Positions 53,822-63,828 of a stretch of 64,000 nt of DNA are shown here, one piece after another (position 1 is the first letter of the stretch; every line of letters begins with the position of its first letter). The notes under the pieces are model-generated. The model was given only the letters and a program-made list of their open reading frames with translations. It was not told the origin of the DNA and did not search any database. Origin of the DNA: Lewinellaceae bacterium. GTDB lineage: Bacteria; Bacteroidota; Bacteroidia; Chitinophagales; Saprospiraceae. A program made the position numbers and the translations under genes. The DNA lies in NCBI GenBank assembly GCA_020636045.1, contig JACJYP010000007.1:246417-310416 (forward strand), in the 5' to 3' direction.

Positions 53822-55330
53822 CTACATTCCTTCGATTTCCGGTTGCCGGTAGCGCAACCAGAATTTTTGCAGGGCCCTGATCTCATACGGAAAATGAAAA
53901 AATCCGCTGTTGTAACGCAGGGCGCCCAGCGCCCGCAACACCCGGCGCTGGGCGCCGGAGATGCGGATGTCGGACACCGTAGGAAAGCGCGCATTCAGTA
54001 CCGATTCGAAGTCGCGTATCCGACGCACCATAGCCGGGGTGAGCCAGGGCGTGAGGGGATTGCGGCGCAAATCGAACGATTCCCATTGCGGCGACAGCCA
54101 GTCCTCCAGGGTTTCTGGAAACCGGAAGCCGGCGCGGGTGATGCGTTCGTACAATTCGGACCCTTCGGTCGGCACAGGCGAATAGATATAGATGATGATC
54201 TCGGTTGCCGGATTGATCGCTTTGATCTGCCTGATAAAGTCGATGTCCGACTCGATCTGCGCCCATACCTGTTCTTCCGAATCGCCGGGCATACCCAGCA
54301 CGAAGGAATATTCCGGGATGATGTCGAATTGCTTCATGCGGGCGGCAAAGCGCCGGATCTGTTCGCCGGTTTGCCGGCCGCCTTTGTCCATCTGTTTGAG
54401 CAGATCGTCATTGCCCGTTTCGGCGCCGAAAAAGATCATGCGGCAGCCGGCGCGGCGCATCAGCGCGAGGCTTTCATCGCTGTACTGATCGATGGTGTCG
54501 ATGCGCCCTTCCCCCCACCATTGCATGTTTTCGCCGAGCATCCGTTTCGAAAAGGCCACGGTCCTTTTTTCGCTGACGAAAAAGTTATTGTCGTGAAATT
54601 CGATGCTGTCGGCGCCCCATGTATCCTTCACATAGCGGATATCGCGGTAAATATTTTCGGCCGACTTGCCGCGCCAGCGCGCTTCGTAGATCGGCACCAC
54701 CGCACAAAACGAACATTTGAACGGGCAACCGACGCTGCTGTGGTAGGCCAGCGTTCTTTTTCCCATAAATGTGGGGTTGAGGTAACGCCGCATCGGGTAA
54801 AACGAGTCGAGCGTATCGAATGGCAGTTGCGGAAGCGCATCCTGATCGAGCAATGCTTCCTTGCTGTTCCTGATAATGTCGCCTTCCGGCGTTTTCCAGA
54901 TAAGGTTCGGGATAACCTCGTAGGGCGCTTCCGTTTCCAGCGCCTTCAACAACGCGGGGAACGCGCGGTCGCCGGGGCCATACACCACAAAATCCACATA
55001 GCCGCTGTTCATCACCACTTTGTACTGGTTGCTGGCAAAATAGCCGCCCCAGATCGTGATGATATCCGGGAAACGTTCGCGAATTTTTTTTGAAAAAGGG
55101 ATGGCCTCACGCAACTGTGGGCCCGGCATTACCGTACAGGCAAAATAACGGAACGCTCCGGTGGCCAGATATCCTTCTATGACCGCCCAGGGATCGCGTT
55201 CCAGGTTGCCGTCCACGAATGCGAATTCATGCACACCGTGAATAGAGGCCCCCACCTGAAGGATGCTGTTGGGGACGCGGTGTTTGCTGTTCGCGCTGCG
55301 CGGGTTGAAAAGCAGTACCTTGTTGTTCAT
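53822..55330 (-). CDS. B12-binding-domain radical SAM protein
   Basis: The protein has 502 residues from a start at 55330 (MNNKVLLFNPRSANS). The N-terminal Rossmann-like B12-binding domain (about 1-170) leads into the radical SAM barrel. The [4Fe-4S] cluster cysteines are Cys202, Cys206 and Cys209 (GCPFKCSFC). Family members methylate or rearrange unreactive carbons of lipids, antibiotics or hopanoids. The reading frame runs back to 55438 through 36 residues unlike the family, so the shorter form is used. Neighbours give no substrate clue. Confidence 0.87.
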   Translation of the reverse strand: MNNKVLLFNPRSANSKHRVPNSILQVGASIHGVHEFAFVDGNLERDPWAVIEGYLATGAFRYFACTVMPGPQLREAIPFSKKIRERFPDIITIWGGYFASNQYKVVMNSGYVDFVVYGPGDRAFPALLKALETEAPYEVIPNLIWKTPEGDIIRNSKEALLDQDALPQLPFDTLDSFYPMRRYLNPTFMGKRTLAYHSSVGCPFKCSFCAVVPIYEARWRGKSAENIYRDIRYVKDTWGADSIEFHDNNFFVSEKRTVAFSKRMLGENMQWWGEGRIDTIDQYSDESLALMRRAGCRMIFFGAETGNDDLLKQMDKGGRQTGEQIRRFAARMKQFDIIPEYSFVLGMPGDSEEQVWAQIESDIDFIRQIKAINPATEIIIYIYSPVPTEGSELYERITRAGFRFPETLEDWLSPQWESFDLRRNPLTPWLTPAMVRRIRDFESVLNARFPTVSDIRISGAQRRVLRALGALRYNSGFFHFPYEIRALQKFWLRYRQPEIEGM

Positions 55331-55438
55331 TGATTTTGCCTTTTGCCGGATTTGGAGCATGCTGAGACGAAGGTATCGCCGAATAGGAAAAACAGGGTAC
55401 TGAAAGGGGAGAATGACGCGCCAGAAATGTCGTAACAA

Positions 55439-55628
55439 TCGTTTTTGTTAACGACCTTTGAGTATTCGCAAACGATTACATAATCGGATGTGACTTTTTT
55501 CGGCACCCCGCGTTTATAGGTCGTCCTCAGGCGATCGAGCCGGGGGGCAGAAGGCAAAAAAGGAAGATTGTTTTCATTTGGTTTTTTGGGGTTTTAGCCG
55601 CTGGCACGTAATGTGTCAGTGGCTTTTT
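55439..55628. other. Intergenic region between radical SAM and ligA genes
   Basis: About 190 bases before the longer radical SAM frame. The only signal is a hairpin with AGCC/GGCT, CTG/CAG and CAC/GTG pairs at 55596-55624, followed on the plus strand by seven Ts, although no plus-strand gene ends there. No other repeat or gene is seen. Confidence 0.4.
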
Positions 55629-57788
55629 TTATGCCGTTTCCGTCCTTTCCAGAAACTCTGCTTCCGTCCATATTTCCACCGTTCCCAGGGCCTGGGCCTT
55701 CTTCAGTTTTGAGCCGGCCTTTTCGCCTACGACCAAAATACCCAGGTGTTTACTCACCCCGGAAGCGACGCTGGCTCCCGCCGCTGCCGCGCGTTTTTCC
55801 GCCTCCTCGCGGGTCATCCGGCTGAGTGTTCCCGTGAATAAAATGCTTTTGCCGTACAGCGGGCCGTCGGTGTTGACATCGGTCTTTTTGTCGGCGTCGG
55901 TCTGCCGCATGTTGACCCCCAGGCTTTCCATGGTTTGCAGCAGTTCGATGTTGTGCTCGTTCTGGAAAAAGTTGTACACATTGCGCGCCAGCACGGGCCC
56001 CACGTCCTTGATGTCCTGGTATTTTTCCAGGTCCCAGTCTTTCAGATCGAGCACATGCGATACCTCTGCAGCCAGCAGCCGCGAAGCCTTTTGGCCCAGG
56101 TGGTGCACGCTCAGGCTGTGCAGCAACCGGTAAATGGGGTTTTTCATGGCCTTTTCGATGCCCGCCTTCATATTGGCCGCCGATTTTTCGCCGAACCCTT
56201 CCAGTTGCGCGATCTTTTCATAATCGAGCCGGTAGATATCGGCGATGGAATGCAGCCAGCCGAGTTTGTAGAAGCGCACAATGGTACTCTCTCCCAGGCC
56301 TTCGATGTCCATGGCGTGCTTGGACGTGTGAAAGATCATGCGTTGCACGACCTGCGCCTCACACTCCGCATTTTCACAGCGCCAGATGGCTTCGTCTTCG
56401 GGCTTTACCAGTTTTGAATGGCACACCGGGCAATATTTCGGGTACTCCACTTCGCGTTCCGTGCCGTCGCGCAATTCCGTCAGGCTTTTGACGATATACG
56501 GGATGACATCGCCGGCGCGCTCTACGAGCACCTGATCGCCAATGCGGATGTCCTTCGTGCGGATAAACTCTTCGTTGTGGAGGCTCACATTTTGCACGGT
56601 GACGCCGGCAAGCGGCACGGGCTCGAGTTTGGCCACCGGGGTGACGGCGCCGGTTTTACCGACCTGAAATTCTACGTCACGCACGCGCGTGGTCGCCTGC
56701 CGGGCCTTGAATTTGAATGCCATCGCCCAGCGCGGGTGGTGGCTGGTAAACCCGCACATCGCCTGCCAGTCGAGCCGGTTCACCTTGATCACCATGCCGT
56801 CGATCTCGTAGGGATATTCGTCGCGGTAATCCTGCCAGGCCTGGCAAAAAGCGATCACCTCTTCGATGTTGCGGCAGGTTTTGGTCTCCTCAAGGTGGTT
56901 GTGAGGAGCGGGTTTGTGCAGCGGCACTTTGAAGCCGAGTTCACGCAGCAGGTGGATGCTTTCGTCGTGCGTGGAGAAGGTTTCCAGTATGTTTTTGCCC
57001 TGCGCATCGGTTGCGTATCCGAGTTGGTAGATAAATGCTTCCAGGCCCCGCGCCGCGGCTTCGCGGGGGTCTTTCATGCGCAGGCCGCCGGTAGCGGCAT
57101 TGCGCGGATTGGCGAAAAGGGTTTCGCCGGCCTCTTCGCGCTTGCGGTTGATCTTTTCAAAAATATCCTTGCGGATCAGGGCTTCGCCGCGCAATTCGGC
57201 CCGCGTGATGCCGTATTTTGAAAAAGGCGCCTGCAGCGGCACCGAGCGGAGCGTGCGGATATTGGCTGAAATTTCGTCGCCGACCTGGCCGTTGCCGCGC
57301 GTGGCCGCGCGCAGGAAGCGGTCGTTTTCGTACACCAGCGCGATGGTGCCGCCGTCGTATTTGGGCTCCACGCAGTATTCCACATCGGTTTCCTTTGGCA
57401 GTTTACACCATTTTTTCACCTGCTCATCAAAGTCAACCAAGTCTTCCGCATCGTAGGAATTATCAAGCGAAAGCATGGGTGTAAGGTGCTCCACCTGGGC
57501 AAAAGTCTCCGTCAGGTCCTTTCCAACGCGCAGGGTCGGGGAGTCCGGGGTGATGAGTTCGGGATGGGCGGTCTCTATCGTTTCGAGTTGCTTGTAGAGC
57601 TGGTCGTACTCGAAATCGCTGATCACGGGGTCGTTTTGCACGTAATATCGCCATTCGTGGTAGCGAATGACCTTGCGCAGGTCTTCCACGCGTGTTTCGG
57701 CATCGGCGCCGGGCAGTCCGGCCTGGGGTGTATACAGCAGTTTTTTGGAAAGATCGTAGAGATCCCGTTGCTCGGCAGTCGAATACAT
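55629..57788 (-). CDS. ligA: NAD+-dependent DNA ligase
   Basis: LigA seals nicks in DNA during replication and repair, using NAD+. The 719-residue protein has the adenylation lysine Lys143 in EPKYDGGTIA. OB-fold, zinc-finger (CPVCHSKLV and CENAEC), helix-hairpin-helix and a C-terminal BRCT domain (about 640-719) follow in the normal order. Compared with the usual 660-680 residues it is longer; part of this is an N-terminal extension of about 30 residues before the EDLRKVIRYHEWRYYV start of domain Ia. An internal Met cannot replace the start without cutting that domain. Confidence 0.97.
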   Translation of the reverse strand: MYSTAEQRDLYDLSKKLLYTPQAGLPGADAETRVEDLRKVIRYHEWRYYVQNDPVISDFEYDQLYKQLETIETAHPELITPDSPTLRVGKDLTETFAQVEHLTPMLSLDNSYDAEDLVDFDEQVKKWCKLPKETDVEYCVEPKYDGGTIALVYENDRFLRAATRGNGQVGDEISANIRTLRSVPLQAPFSKYGITRAELRGEALIRKDIFEKINRKREEAGETLFANPRNAATGGLRMKDPREAAARGLEAFIYQLGYATDAQGKNILETFSTHDESIHLLRELGFKVPLHKPAPHNHLEETKTCRNIEEVIAFCQAWQDYRDEYPYEIDGMVIKVNRLDWQAMCGFTSHHPRWAMAFKFKARQATTRVRDVEFQVGKTGAVTPVAKLEPVPLAGVTVQNVSLHNEEFIRTKDIRIGDQVLVERAGDVIPYIVKSLTELRDGTEREVEYPKYCPVCHSKLVKPEDEAIWRCENAECEAQVVQRMIFHTSKHAMDIEGLGESTIVRFYKLGWLHSIADIYRLDYEKIAQLEGFGEKSAANMKAGIEKAMKNPIYRLLHSLSVHHLGQKASRLLAAEVSHVLDLKDWDLEKYQDIKDVGPVLARNVYNFFQNEHNIELLQTMESLGVNMRQTDADKKTDVNTDGPLYGKSILFTGTLSRMTREEAEKRAAAAGASVASGVSKHLGILVVGEKAGSKLKKAQALGTVEIWTEAEFLERTETA

Positions 57789-57889
57789 ATAATTTCAGGG
57801 AATAAGAGGTTGCTTGCGTTTGTCAGACGGGGCGAAAAATCGGTCATTTTTAGCCCATTATGATGAATTCAATCAGCCTCCGGGGATGA

Positions 57890-58495
57890 TCACATCTTTT
57901 TCAGCGCCACTGCAGCCACATCGACTGCCCGGGCCAGGTTGTCGTGGGGAGTGTCCATACAATTAAGGGCAATGCTGAGCACTGAATGGCCCTTGCGCAC
58001 CAGCAGGGTTACGGTCGTATTGCTCCAGAGGGCGTCATCGCCCACATCGTTCACATCTTCGTCGTAGGTATCGCGGCGGTCGCGCTTGAGCATGTCTATT
58101 TGTTGCCGGGCGTGTTCTTCGGTGCCGTAATTAAAAACCTGTATGATGAGGCTGTTTTGCGGGTCCAGGTAAGTGGTGGCTCCCTCCTTCTCATTGGCGC
58201 TTTCGCGCTCCTTCCAGTCCGGCTTGTTCCAGGTGCGCAGGCAAAAGGCCTGATCGGGCAGGGTGCGCGTATTCAATACATCCTGCTTTGGGTCTATTCC
58301 GAACAGCGCCGCCACTTCCCCATCCGTAACAACATCGCAGCCGTGGTTGCGCCAGCTGACCGCGCGGTAATTGGCCCAGTTGATCGAATCGCGCAGGGCT
58401 TTGGCTGCTGCTTCGGCGGCTTGTCTTTTTGCTTCCTGATCGCAGGAAATCAGCAGTAACGACATTACGGCCACTAAAGCAGTACAACGTATCAT
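57890..58495 (-). CDS. Putative lipoprotein, function unknown
   Basis: The 201-residue product begins with a lipoprotein signal (lipobox LLISC, Cys18). The mature part starts with an Ala/Lys-rich helix (QEAKRQAAEAAAKAL), then a compact domain with three cysteines (GCDVVTD, FCLRTW, LNCMD). I do not recognise it. There is no enzymatic motif. It lies upstream of ligA on the same strand, 101 bases away, which may be chance. Confidence 0.7.
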   Translation of the reverse strand: MIRCTALVAVMSLLLISCDQEAKRQAAEAAAKALRDSINWANYRAVSWRNHGCDVVTDGEVAALFGIDPKQDVLNTRTLPDQAFCLRTWNKPDWKERESANEKEGATTYLDPQNSLIIQVFNYGTEEHARQQIDMLKRDRRDTYDEDVNDVGDDALWSNTTVTLLVRKGHSVLSIALNCMDTPHDNLARAVDVAAVALKKM

Positions 58496-58959
58496 GGAAG
58501 CAATTTTTACGGGTCAAGAATTTCGGTTAAAGGTCTTGAATATGGGCGGTTTTTGGAAAAAAGGCGGTCTGTTTTTCAAAAAGCGGACAAAGATAATGCA
58601 ATCGGAAATCGTTCAACAGCCGGCAGGCGGGGTGGAAAATCGAAAAAACGGGCTCCGTATTTTCGGCCTTCATACCTTGTTCCGGAATTTCTTCCTGCCC
58701 CTGACCATCGGGGCGAAGAAAAATTCGCACATTTGCCCGCGCTCCCATACGAGCGCACCCCGTTATTGCGGGGTCGATTGGTTCCGATGACAAGAAGTAG
58801 CAGTTGGCAGAAGCCGTTAGCAGTAATTCGTACCAATATTAACACTGCCACTGCGGACTGCTGCTGCCGGCCTGATTTTCAAGACGGCAAACTGAAGAAC
58901 CGATCGATCCTGTATTTATCCGGCACTTAATTCACCTTTTGTTTCATAAATCAACCTTT
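58496..58959. other. Intergenic region before the peptide transporter
   Basis: About 460 bases without a gene. The right half (58765-58860) is a copy of the dispersed repeat also seen near 29.77 and 43.7 kb. I see no strong promoter of the TAnnTTTG type here; ACCTTTTG just before the start is the nearest. Confidence 0.5.
58765..58860. repeat. Dispersed intergenic repeat, short copy
   Basis: Shares GCGGGGTCGATTGG with 29770-29783, and GATTGGTTC, GGCAGAAGC.GT.AGCAG and CAGTAATTCGTACC with the copy at 43690. The middle segment present in that copy is missing here. Confidence 0.6.
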
Positions 58960-60615
58960 ATGGAAGGACAAAAACACGAAATCTGGGGACACCCGCGCGG
59001 CCTCGCACTGCTCTTCTTTACGGAGATGTGGGAGCGTTTCAGCTACTACGGCATGCGCGCGATCTTCTCCCTCTATATGATCAATGCCCTGTTGTTCTCG
59101 AAAGCCAAGGCTTCGGAAATATACGGAAGTTATACCGGTCTGGTGTACCTGACCCCGCTCATCGGCGGGTATGTAGCCGACCGCTACTGGGGCAACCGGA
59201 AATCGATCGTCACCGGCGGTTTGCTGATGGCACTGGGGCAGTTTTTGATGTTCGGCAGCGGCCTGATGTATGAAAACGTGGGCCTTGCCACTTCCCTGAT
59301 GTGGGGCGGCCTGATATTCCTCATCCTGGGCAACGGCTTTTTCAAGCCCAATATCTCGTCGATGATCGGGCAGATGTACTCGGAAGGGGACAAGCGCCGC
59401 GATGCCGCCTACACGATCTTTTACATGGGCATCAACCTCGGCGCCTTCATCGCCCCGCTGGTATGCGGTTTTCTGGGCGATACAGGCCGTCCGCAGGATT
59501 TCAAATGGGGCTTCCTGGCTGCCGGTATCGGCATGATCCTGGGCACCATCCTGTTCCAGACGCAGAAAGACAAGTATGTGGTCACGCCTGACGGCAGGCC
59601 GATCGGCGCAGAACCCAATCAGGCGGTCTCATCAACGGCCGATGCAGGCTCGGGGGGTCTCGGCACCAACCAGTTGCTGATCGGGCTGGGGCTTCTGATC
59701 CTAAGTTTTGCAGGGCTCTGGAAAGGACTGGGATTCGACGTGATCGGCGCCCTGATATATGCCTCCACGATCGCGATGTGCGTAATGATCATCACCGATT
59801 CGTCGCTGACAAAAGTGGAGCGCGACCGCATCATTGTCATTTACGTTTCTGCATTCTTCGTGATCTTTTTCTGGGCGGCATTCGAGCAAGCCGGCGCGTC
59901 GCTGACCTTCTTCGCCCAGGAGCAGACCAACCGCAACTTACTGGGCGCTACCATTCCCGCCAGTTATTTCCAGTCGGTGAATGCCGTTTCGGTCGTACTG
60001 CTGGCGCCCATCACGGCGGCGATCTGGGTGGCGCTTGCCAAACGCAATTCCGAACCCAACTCCCTTGTAAAACAATCGCTGGGCCTGATGATCCTCGCCC
60101 TCGGCTACGTCGTGATCGCCATCGGCGTGAAAGGCGTGGGCATGGGTGTGAAAGTGAGCATGTTCTGGCTGCTTGCGCTGTACGTGATCCACACGATCGG
60201 CGAACTCTGCCTGTCGCCCATCGGCCTGTCGCTGGTATCCAAGTTGTCGCCCATGCGCTTTGTTTCGCTGTTGTTCGGCGTTTGGTTCCTGGCAAATTCC
60301 GTTGCCAACAAAGCCGCCGGTCAGTTGAGCAGCCTTTACCCGCCTTCCGGCGCCGAATACGCCCTGGCAATGGAAAACGGGATCGACAACGACACATACC
60401 GCGGCTTGCTGGAAGGTTCCGTGCAGGCTACTCCGGAACAAGTGGCTATGGCCAAGGAAAAGCAACTGCCGATGCAATACCCGGTGTTCATGGGAAGCCA
60501 GGTGAAAGACCTTTATCAGTTTTTCATGCTGTTTGTGGCGATGTCCGGTGTAGCAGGCCTGATTTTGTTCGGGCTATCGTTCCCGCTAAAGAAAATGATG
60601 CACGGCGCCGATTGA
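58960..60615 (+). CDS. POT family proton-coupled peptide transporter
   Basis: The 551-residue membrane protein imports di- and tripeptides using the proton gradient. Family marks include the FFTEMWERFSYYGMRA segment (the ExxERFxYY proton and peptide site, near residue 22), YIGG-type FYMGINLGAF and the later FWAAFEQAGASLTFF. About 14 hydrophobic segments are visible, with a long loop between TM6 and TM7. An ATG at 58939 adds seven residues; 58960 fits better. A strong terminator at 60644 closes the gene, so it is transcribed alone. Confidence 0.94.
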   Translation: MEGQKHEIWGHPRGLALLFFTEMWERFSYYGMRAIFSLYMINALLFSKAKASEIYGSYTGLVYLTPLIGGYVADRYWGNRKSIVTGGLLMALGQFLMFGSGLMYENVGLATSLMWGGLIFLILGNGFFKPNISSMIGQMYSEGDKRRDAAYTIFYMGINLGAFIAPLVCGFLGDTGRPQDFKWGFLAAGIGMILGTILFQTQKDKYVVTPDGRPIGAEPNQAVSSTADAGSGGLGTNQLLIGLGLLILSFAGLWKGLGFDVIGALIYASTIAMCVMIITDSSLTKVERDRIIVIYVSAFFVIFFWAAFEQAGASLTFFAQEQTNRNLLGATIPASYFQSVNAVSVVLLAPITAAIWVALAKRNSEPNSLVKQSLGLMILALGYVVIAIGVKGVGMGVKVSMFWLLALYVIHTIGELCLSPIGLSLVSKLSPMRFVSLLFGVWFLANSVANKAAGQLSSLYPPSGAEYALAMENGIDNDTYRGLLEGSVQATPEQVAMAKEKQLPMQYPVFMGSQVKDLYQFFMLFVAMSGVAGLILFGLSFPLKKMMHGAD

Positions 60616-60643
60616 GCGTGTGTTTGCATCATTACACATCATG

Positions 60644-60682
60644 CGACCCTGTGCCTTTGCAAAGGCACAGGGTCGTTTTTTT
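60644..60682 (+). terminator. Strong rho-independent terminator
   Basis: A perfect 15-base stem (CGACCCTGTGCCTTT, 60644-60658, with 60661-60675), almost no loop, and seven Ts. It ends the peptide transporter gene. Confidence 0.92.
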
Positions 60683-60711
60683 GCCAAAAACCGCGGAAAC
60701 GCAGTGCGGCT

Positions 60712-60741
60712 TTTGCAAATGGCGGTCATCGCTTACCTTTG
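60712..60741 (+). promoter_or_regulatory. Promoter for the 943-residue T9SS gene
   Basis: TTTG at 60712-60715 and TACCTTTG at 60734-60741 are 18 bases apart, an excellent Bacteroidota promoter. The start codon at 60812 gives a leader of about 65 bases. Confidence 0.78.
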
Positions 60742-60811
60742 AAGCCTAACCCCTGCCGAAACGGCAGGCGCTACTCCAATGATGACAATTTACAACCAAC
60801 AAGGCTGAAAC

Positions 60812-63643
60812 ATGAACTTAAAACTACTCCGCCTCTTTTTACTTGTCTTTTTCCTTCCGCTCTTCCAATCGGCGGACGCGCAATGCGAATATACCCTTGA
60901 AATGTTCGATTCCGACGGCGACGGCTGGAACGGCGCATCGCTTACCATTTCAGTCGGCACTACGGTATATACCTTTTCGCTGAACGGCATTTTTGACGAT
61001 GGCATCGACAGTACGCTTACTTTTCCGGTCAACACCGGCCAGCAGATCACCATGTCATGGGCGCCGGGTTTTTTCGACGACGAGGTTTCCTTTGTGATCT
61101 ACGACTATGAAGGAAATGTTGTGTACGAAGATGCTTTCCCCAACTCGGGGCCGCTTTTTTCAGGCATTGCTTTTTGTCCTTCCTGCCTGAAACCCGCCAA
61201 TGTCAAGATCGAGAATGTGTATGACACTTACGCCAAACTGAGATGGTCGCCCGGCAACACCGCACCGGCCCTGGGCTGGTGGGTGATATACGGACCCAAA
61301 GATTTCGTACTGAGCAGCGGCGTAGGCGACTCGGTATACGTGACAACCCCGAAAGTGACCCTGCAAGGGCTTGCCAAAAAGACATTCTACGACTTTTACG
61401 TGCTGGAACAATGCGACAGCACCGATATTTCCATTGGCAACGGCCCCTATACTTTTGAAACGTATTTTTCAAACGATGTGGGCATTTCGAACGTGTTGAC
61501 CCCCGAAAGCGGTTGCGACCTGGGGGTAGAGACGGTAACGGTGGTGATGAGCAATTTCGGCTCCAATCCGCAGTCGTTGATCCCCTTCCGGTTCAGCGTG
61601 AACGGCGTGGATGCCGGCGTACCGCAGCCGCAGGACGGTTTTTACACCGGCGTGCTCGGCAAAGACAGCAGCGATGTCATCGAATTTGAAACGTTTTACG
61701 ATTTTTCCGAACCCGGCGAATACCTGATCAAGGTGTACACGCAAATGAACGGCGACGAGGATTTTTCCAACGATACTTTTTATTACTATATCGTCAACCG
61801 CCTCGTCACCCCGTATGCGCAGGATTTTGAAACCTGGAGCGGCGGATGGTATCCCGATACATCCGGAAACGCATCTTCCTGGCAATTCGGGACACCCGAC
61901 GGCCTGGTGATCACAGAAGCCGCCAGCGGCAAAAACGCCTGGGTCACCAACCTCGACGGCGATTACAACGACGCCGAACTTTCGTACCTGAATTCTCCCT
62001 GCTTCGATTTTTCCGACCTCACGGAAGACCCGGTGCTCGAATTTTCCATCAATTACGATACGGAACTGGAATACGACGGCGGATACCTGGAGGTATCGAC
62101 CAACGACGGCCAGGACTGGGACAAACTCGGTACGATTGACGAAGGGTTGAACTGGTACAATTTCTTCAATACCAACACCGGCCTCGGCGATGTGTGGGCC
62201 GGGAACAGCGGAGGCTGGCAGACGGCCCGGCTCCGGCTTCTGAATATGGCAGGGCTTAGCAACGTGCGCCTGCGTTACGTATTTGCCTCCGACCCGATCG
62301 TCACGCTCGAAGGCATCGCCATCGACGATATCCGTATTTACGTGCCGCTGGCCGACGACATGGCGGGCCTCTCCGTCAAGTCGGACGGTGAAGCCGTCGA
62401 ATGCGGCTTGCAGTCGGATCTTATCACGTTCACTTTTTCGAATTTCGGTACCCAGCCGCAGTCGTTTTTCGATGTGGCCTACTCCGTGAACGGCGGCCCT
62501 CCGGTGATTGAAAATGTGACTGCCACCGTACAGCCGGACGAGCAATTTACCTACACTTTTACGACGCCCTTCGACAGCCGCGACGGCCTGTTTGATGTCA
62601 AATGCTGGACATCGCTGCTCGACGAGCAATTCCTGGCCAACGATACGGCTTATTACACGGTCAGCCATTTGCCAAAACCGGTTCCTTTCCAGGAGAATTT
62701 CGAATCGCAGACCATTCCAAATGACTGGACGGTTACGGGCTTCCCGTTCATCACCAGCGGCACCGGCAACACGTCCTATGTGCTGGAAGTTAACATCTGG
62801 AGCGGCAACCCGACGATCATGTACGAACTGCCGCGTTACGGCATGATCAGCGACAACGACACCCTTACTTTCGACTATCGCCTGACCGATTTTGCCACCG
62901 GCGGCACCGTGCCGACCGTGCTCGCAGGCGGCACCAAGATCGATGTGCAGGTATCGACGGACTGCCAGAACTACCAAACCATTTATACGATCAATGCCGC
63001 ATCGCACGTTCCTTCGATCCTGATGAAGACCATTAAAGTCGGTCTGGGCGCATACAGCGGAAAATCGATCAGTATACGCTTCAGAAGCGCCTGGACGACC
63101 GGCGATTTTTATTTCGACCTCGACAACATCAACCTGAGGGCCTGTGCCGCCGATATGAACCTCACCCCGACAGTGGTGCCATCGACGACCGGACAGAACG
63201 GGGCCGCTACCGTCAATGTAGGCCTGGGCAATCCGCCGTACACATACCTCTGGAGCAACGGCGCGACGACAAAAACGGTCATGAACCTGCCCATCGGACC
63301 GATCACGGTGACCGTGACGGATGCGCTGGGTTGCACCGATGACCTGACGATCAACGTCGGCGCCACCGCTACCGCTGAGATCGAAGGCCTGACCCGGCTG
63401 TCGATACAGCCCAACCCGACTTCGGGCCAGAGCTGGCTATACGTTTCGTTTGACGAGCCCGTCGATCTGCATATCGAACTCATCAACCTGTTCGGTCAGC
63501 GCGTGTGGGAAATGCACAATCCCAATGCTACCGAGATCAACGAGCTGCTCGACCTCAGCGGCCATTCCGACGGCCTGTATCTGGTCCGCCTCACGGCCGA
63601 CGGAAAGGTGCTGACCAAGAAACTGATCCTGGCGGGGCGTTAA
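60812..63643 (+). CDS. Large secreted multidomain protein with T9SS sorting domain
   Basis: The 943-residue protein has a signal peptide (about 1-24, QSADAQ). Next is a short domain with FDSDGDGWNGASLTI (Asp-rich, likely calcium-binding) at about 32-110. A fibronectin type III-like domain (about 130-210) follows, then CARDB-like and MAM-like beta domains (SNDVGISNVLTPESGC and FSNFGTQPQSFFDVAYSVN mark two related copies). The end has a PKD/SprB-like repeat (GNPPYTYLWSNGATTKTVMNLPIGPITVTVTDALGC) and a T9SS type A sorting domain from about 862. It is a surface or released adhesin-like protein; no enzyme motif was found. Confidence 0.87.
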   Translation: MNLKLLRLFLLVFFLPLFQSADAQCEYTLEMFDSDGDGWNGASLTISVGTTVYTFSLNGIFDDGIDSTLTFPVNTGQQITMSWAPGFFDDEVSFVIYDYEGNVVYEDAFPNSGPLFSGIAFCPSCLKPANVKIENVYDTYAKLRWSPGNTAPALGWWVIYGPKDFVLSSGVGDSVYVTTPKVTLQGLAKKTFYDFYVLEQCDSTDISIGNGPYTFETYFSNDVGISNVLTPESGCDLGVETVTVVMSNFGSNPQSLIPFRFSVNGVDAGVPQPQDGFYTGVLGKDSSDVIEFETFYDFSEPGEYLIKVYTQMNGDEDFSNDTFYYYIVNRLVTPYAQDFETWSGGWYPDTSGNASSWQFGTPDGLVITEAASGKNAWVTNLDGDYNDAELSYLNSPCFDFSDLTEDPVLEFSINYDTELEYDGGYLEVSTNDGQDWDKLGTIDEGLNWYNFFNTNTGLGDVWAGNSGGWQTARLRLLNMAGLSNVRLRYVFASDPIVTLEGIAIDDIRIYVPLADDMAGLSVKSDGEAVECGLQSDLITFTFSNFGTQPQSFFDVAYSVNGGPPVIENVTATVQPDEQFTYTFTTPFDSRDGLFDVKCWTSLLDEQFLANDTAYYTVSHLPKPVPFQENFESQTIPNDWTVTGFPFITSGTGNTSYVLEVNIWSGNPTIMYELPRYGMISDNDTLTFDYRLTDFATGGTVPTVLAGGTKIDVQVSTDCQNYQTIYTINAASHVPSILMKTIKVGLGAYSGKSISIRFRSAWTTGDFYFDLDNINLRACAADMNLTPTVVPSTTGQNGAATVNVGLGNPPYTYLWSNGATTKTVMNLPIGPITVTVTDALGCTDDLTINVGATATAEIEGLTRLSIQPNPTSGQSWLYVSFDEPVDLHIELINLFGQRVWEMHNPNATEINELLDLSGHSDGLYLVRLTADGKVLTKKLILAGR

Positions 63644-63670
63644 AGCGCTGCGGTTAAATAAATCAGAACC

Positions 63671-63708
63671 ATCCCGAATGCTTCACGTGAGGCATTCGGG
63701 ATTTTTTT
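63671..63708 (+). terminator. Terminator after the 943-residue gene
   Basis: ATCCCGAATGC (63671-63681) pairs with 63692-63702, the loop region also pairing (TTCA/TGAG), and a T-run follows. Confidence 0.87.
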
Positions 63709-63828
63709 GCATGGTCCTGTTCAACCGCACAGCGCAGTTCCTATTCCCGAAACAGGTCTATAGCCTGACCGGACATCCTGTGTTACTTGCGTCTGGTCAC
63801 AATGCACGGCAGGGGAGAGTGTAAGGGC

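Noticed and set aside
61469..63007. A 512-codon open frame on the minus strand
   Set aside because: Antisense to the T9SS-sorted 943-residue gene, which has a good promoter and signal peptide.
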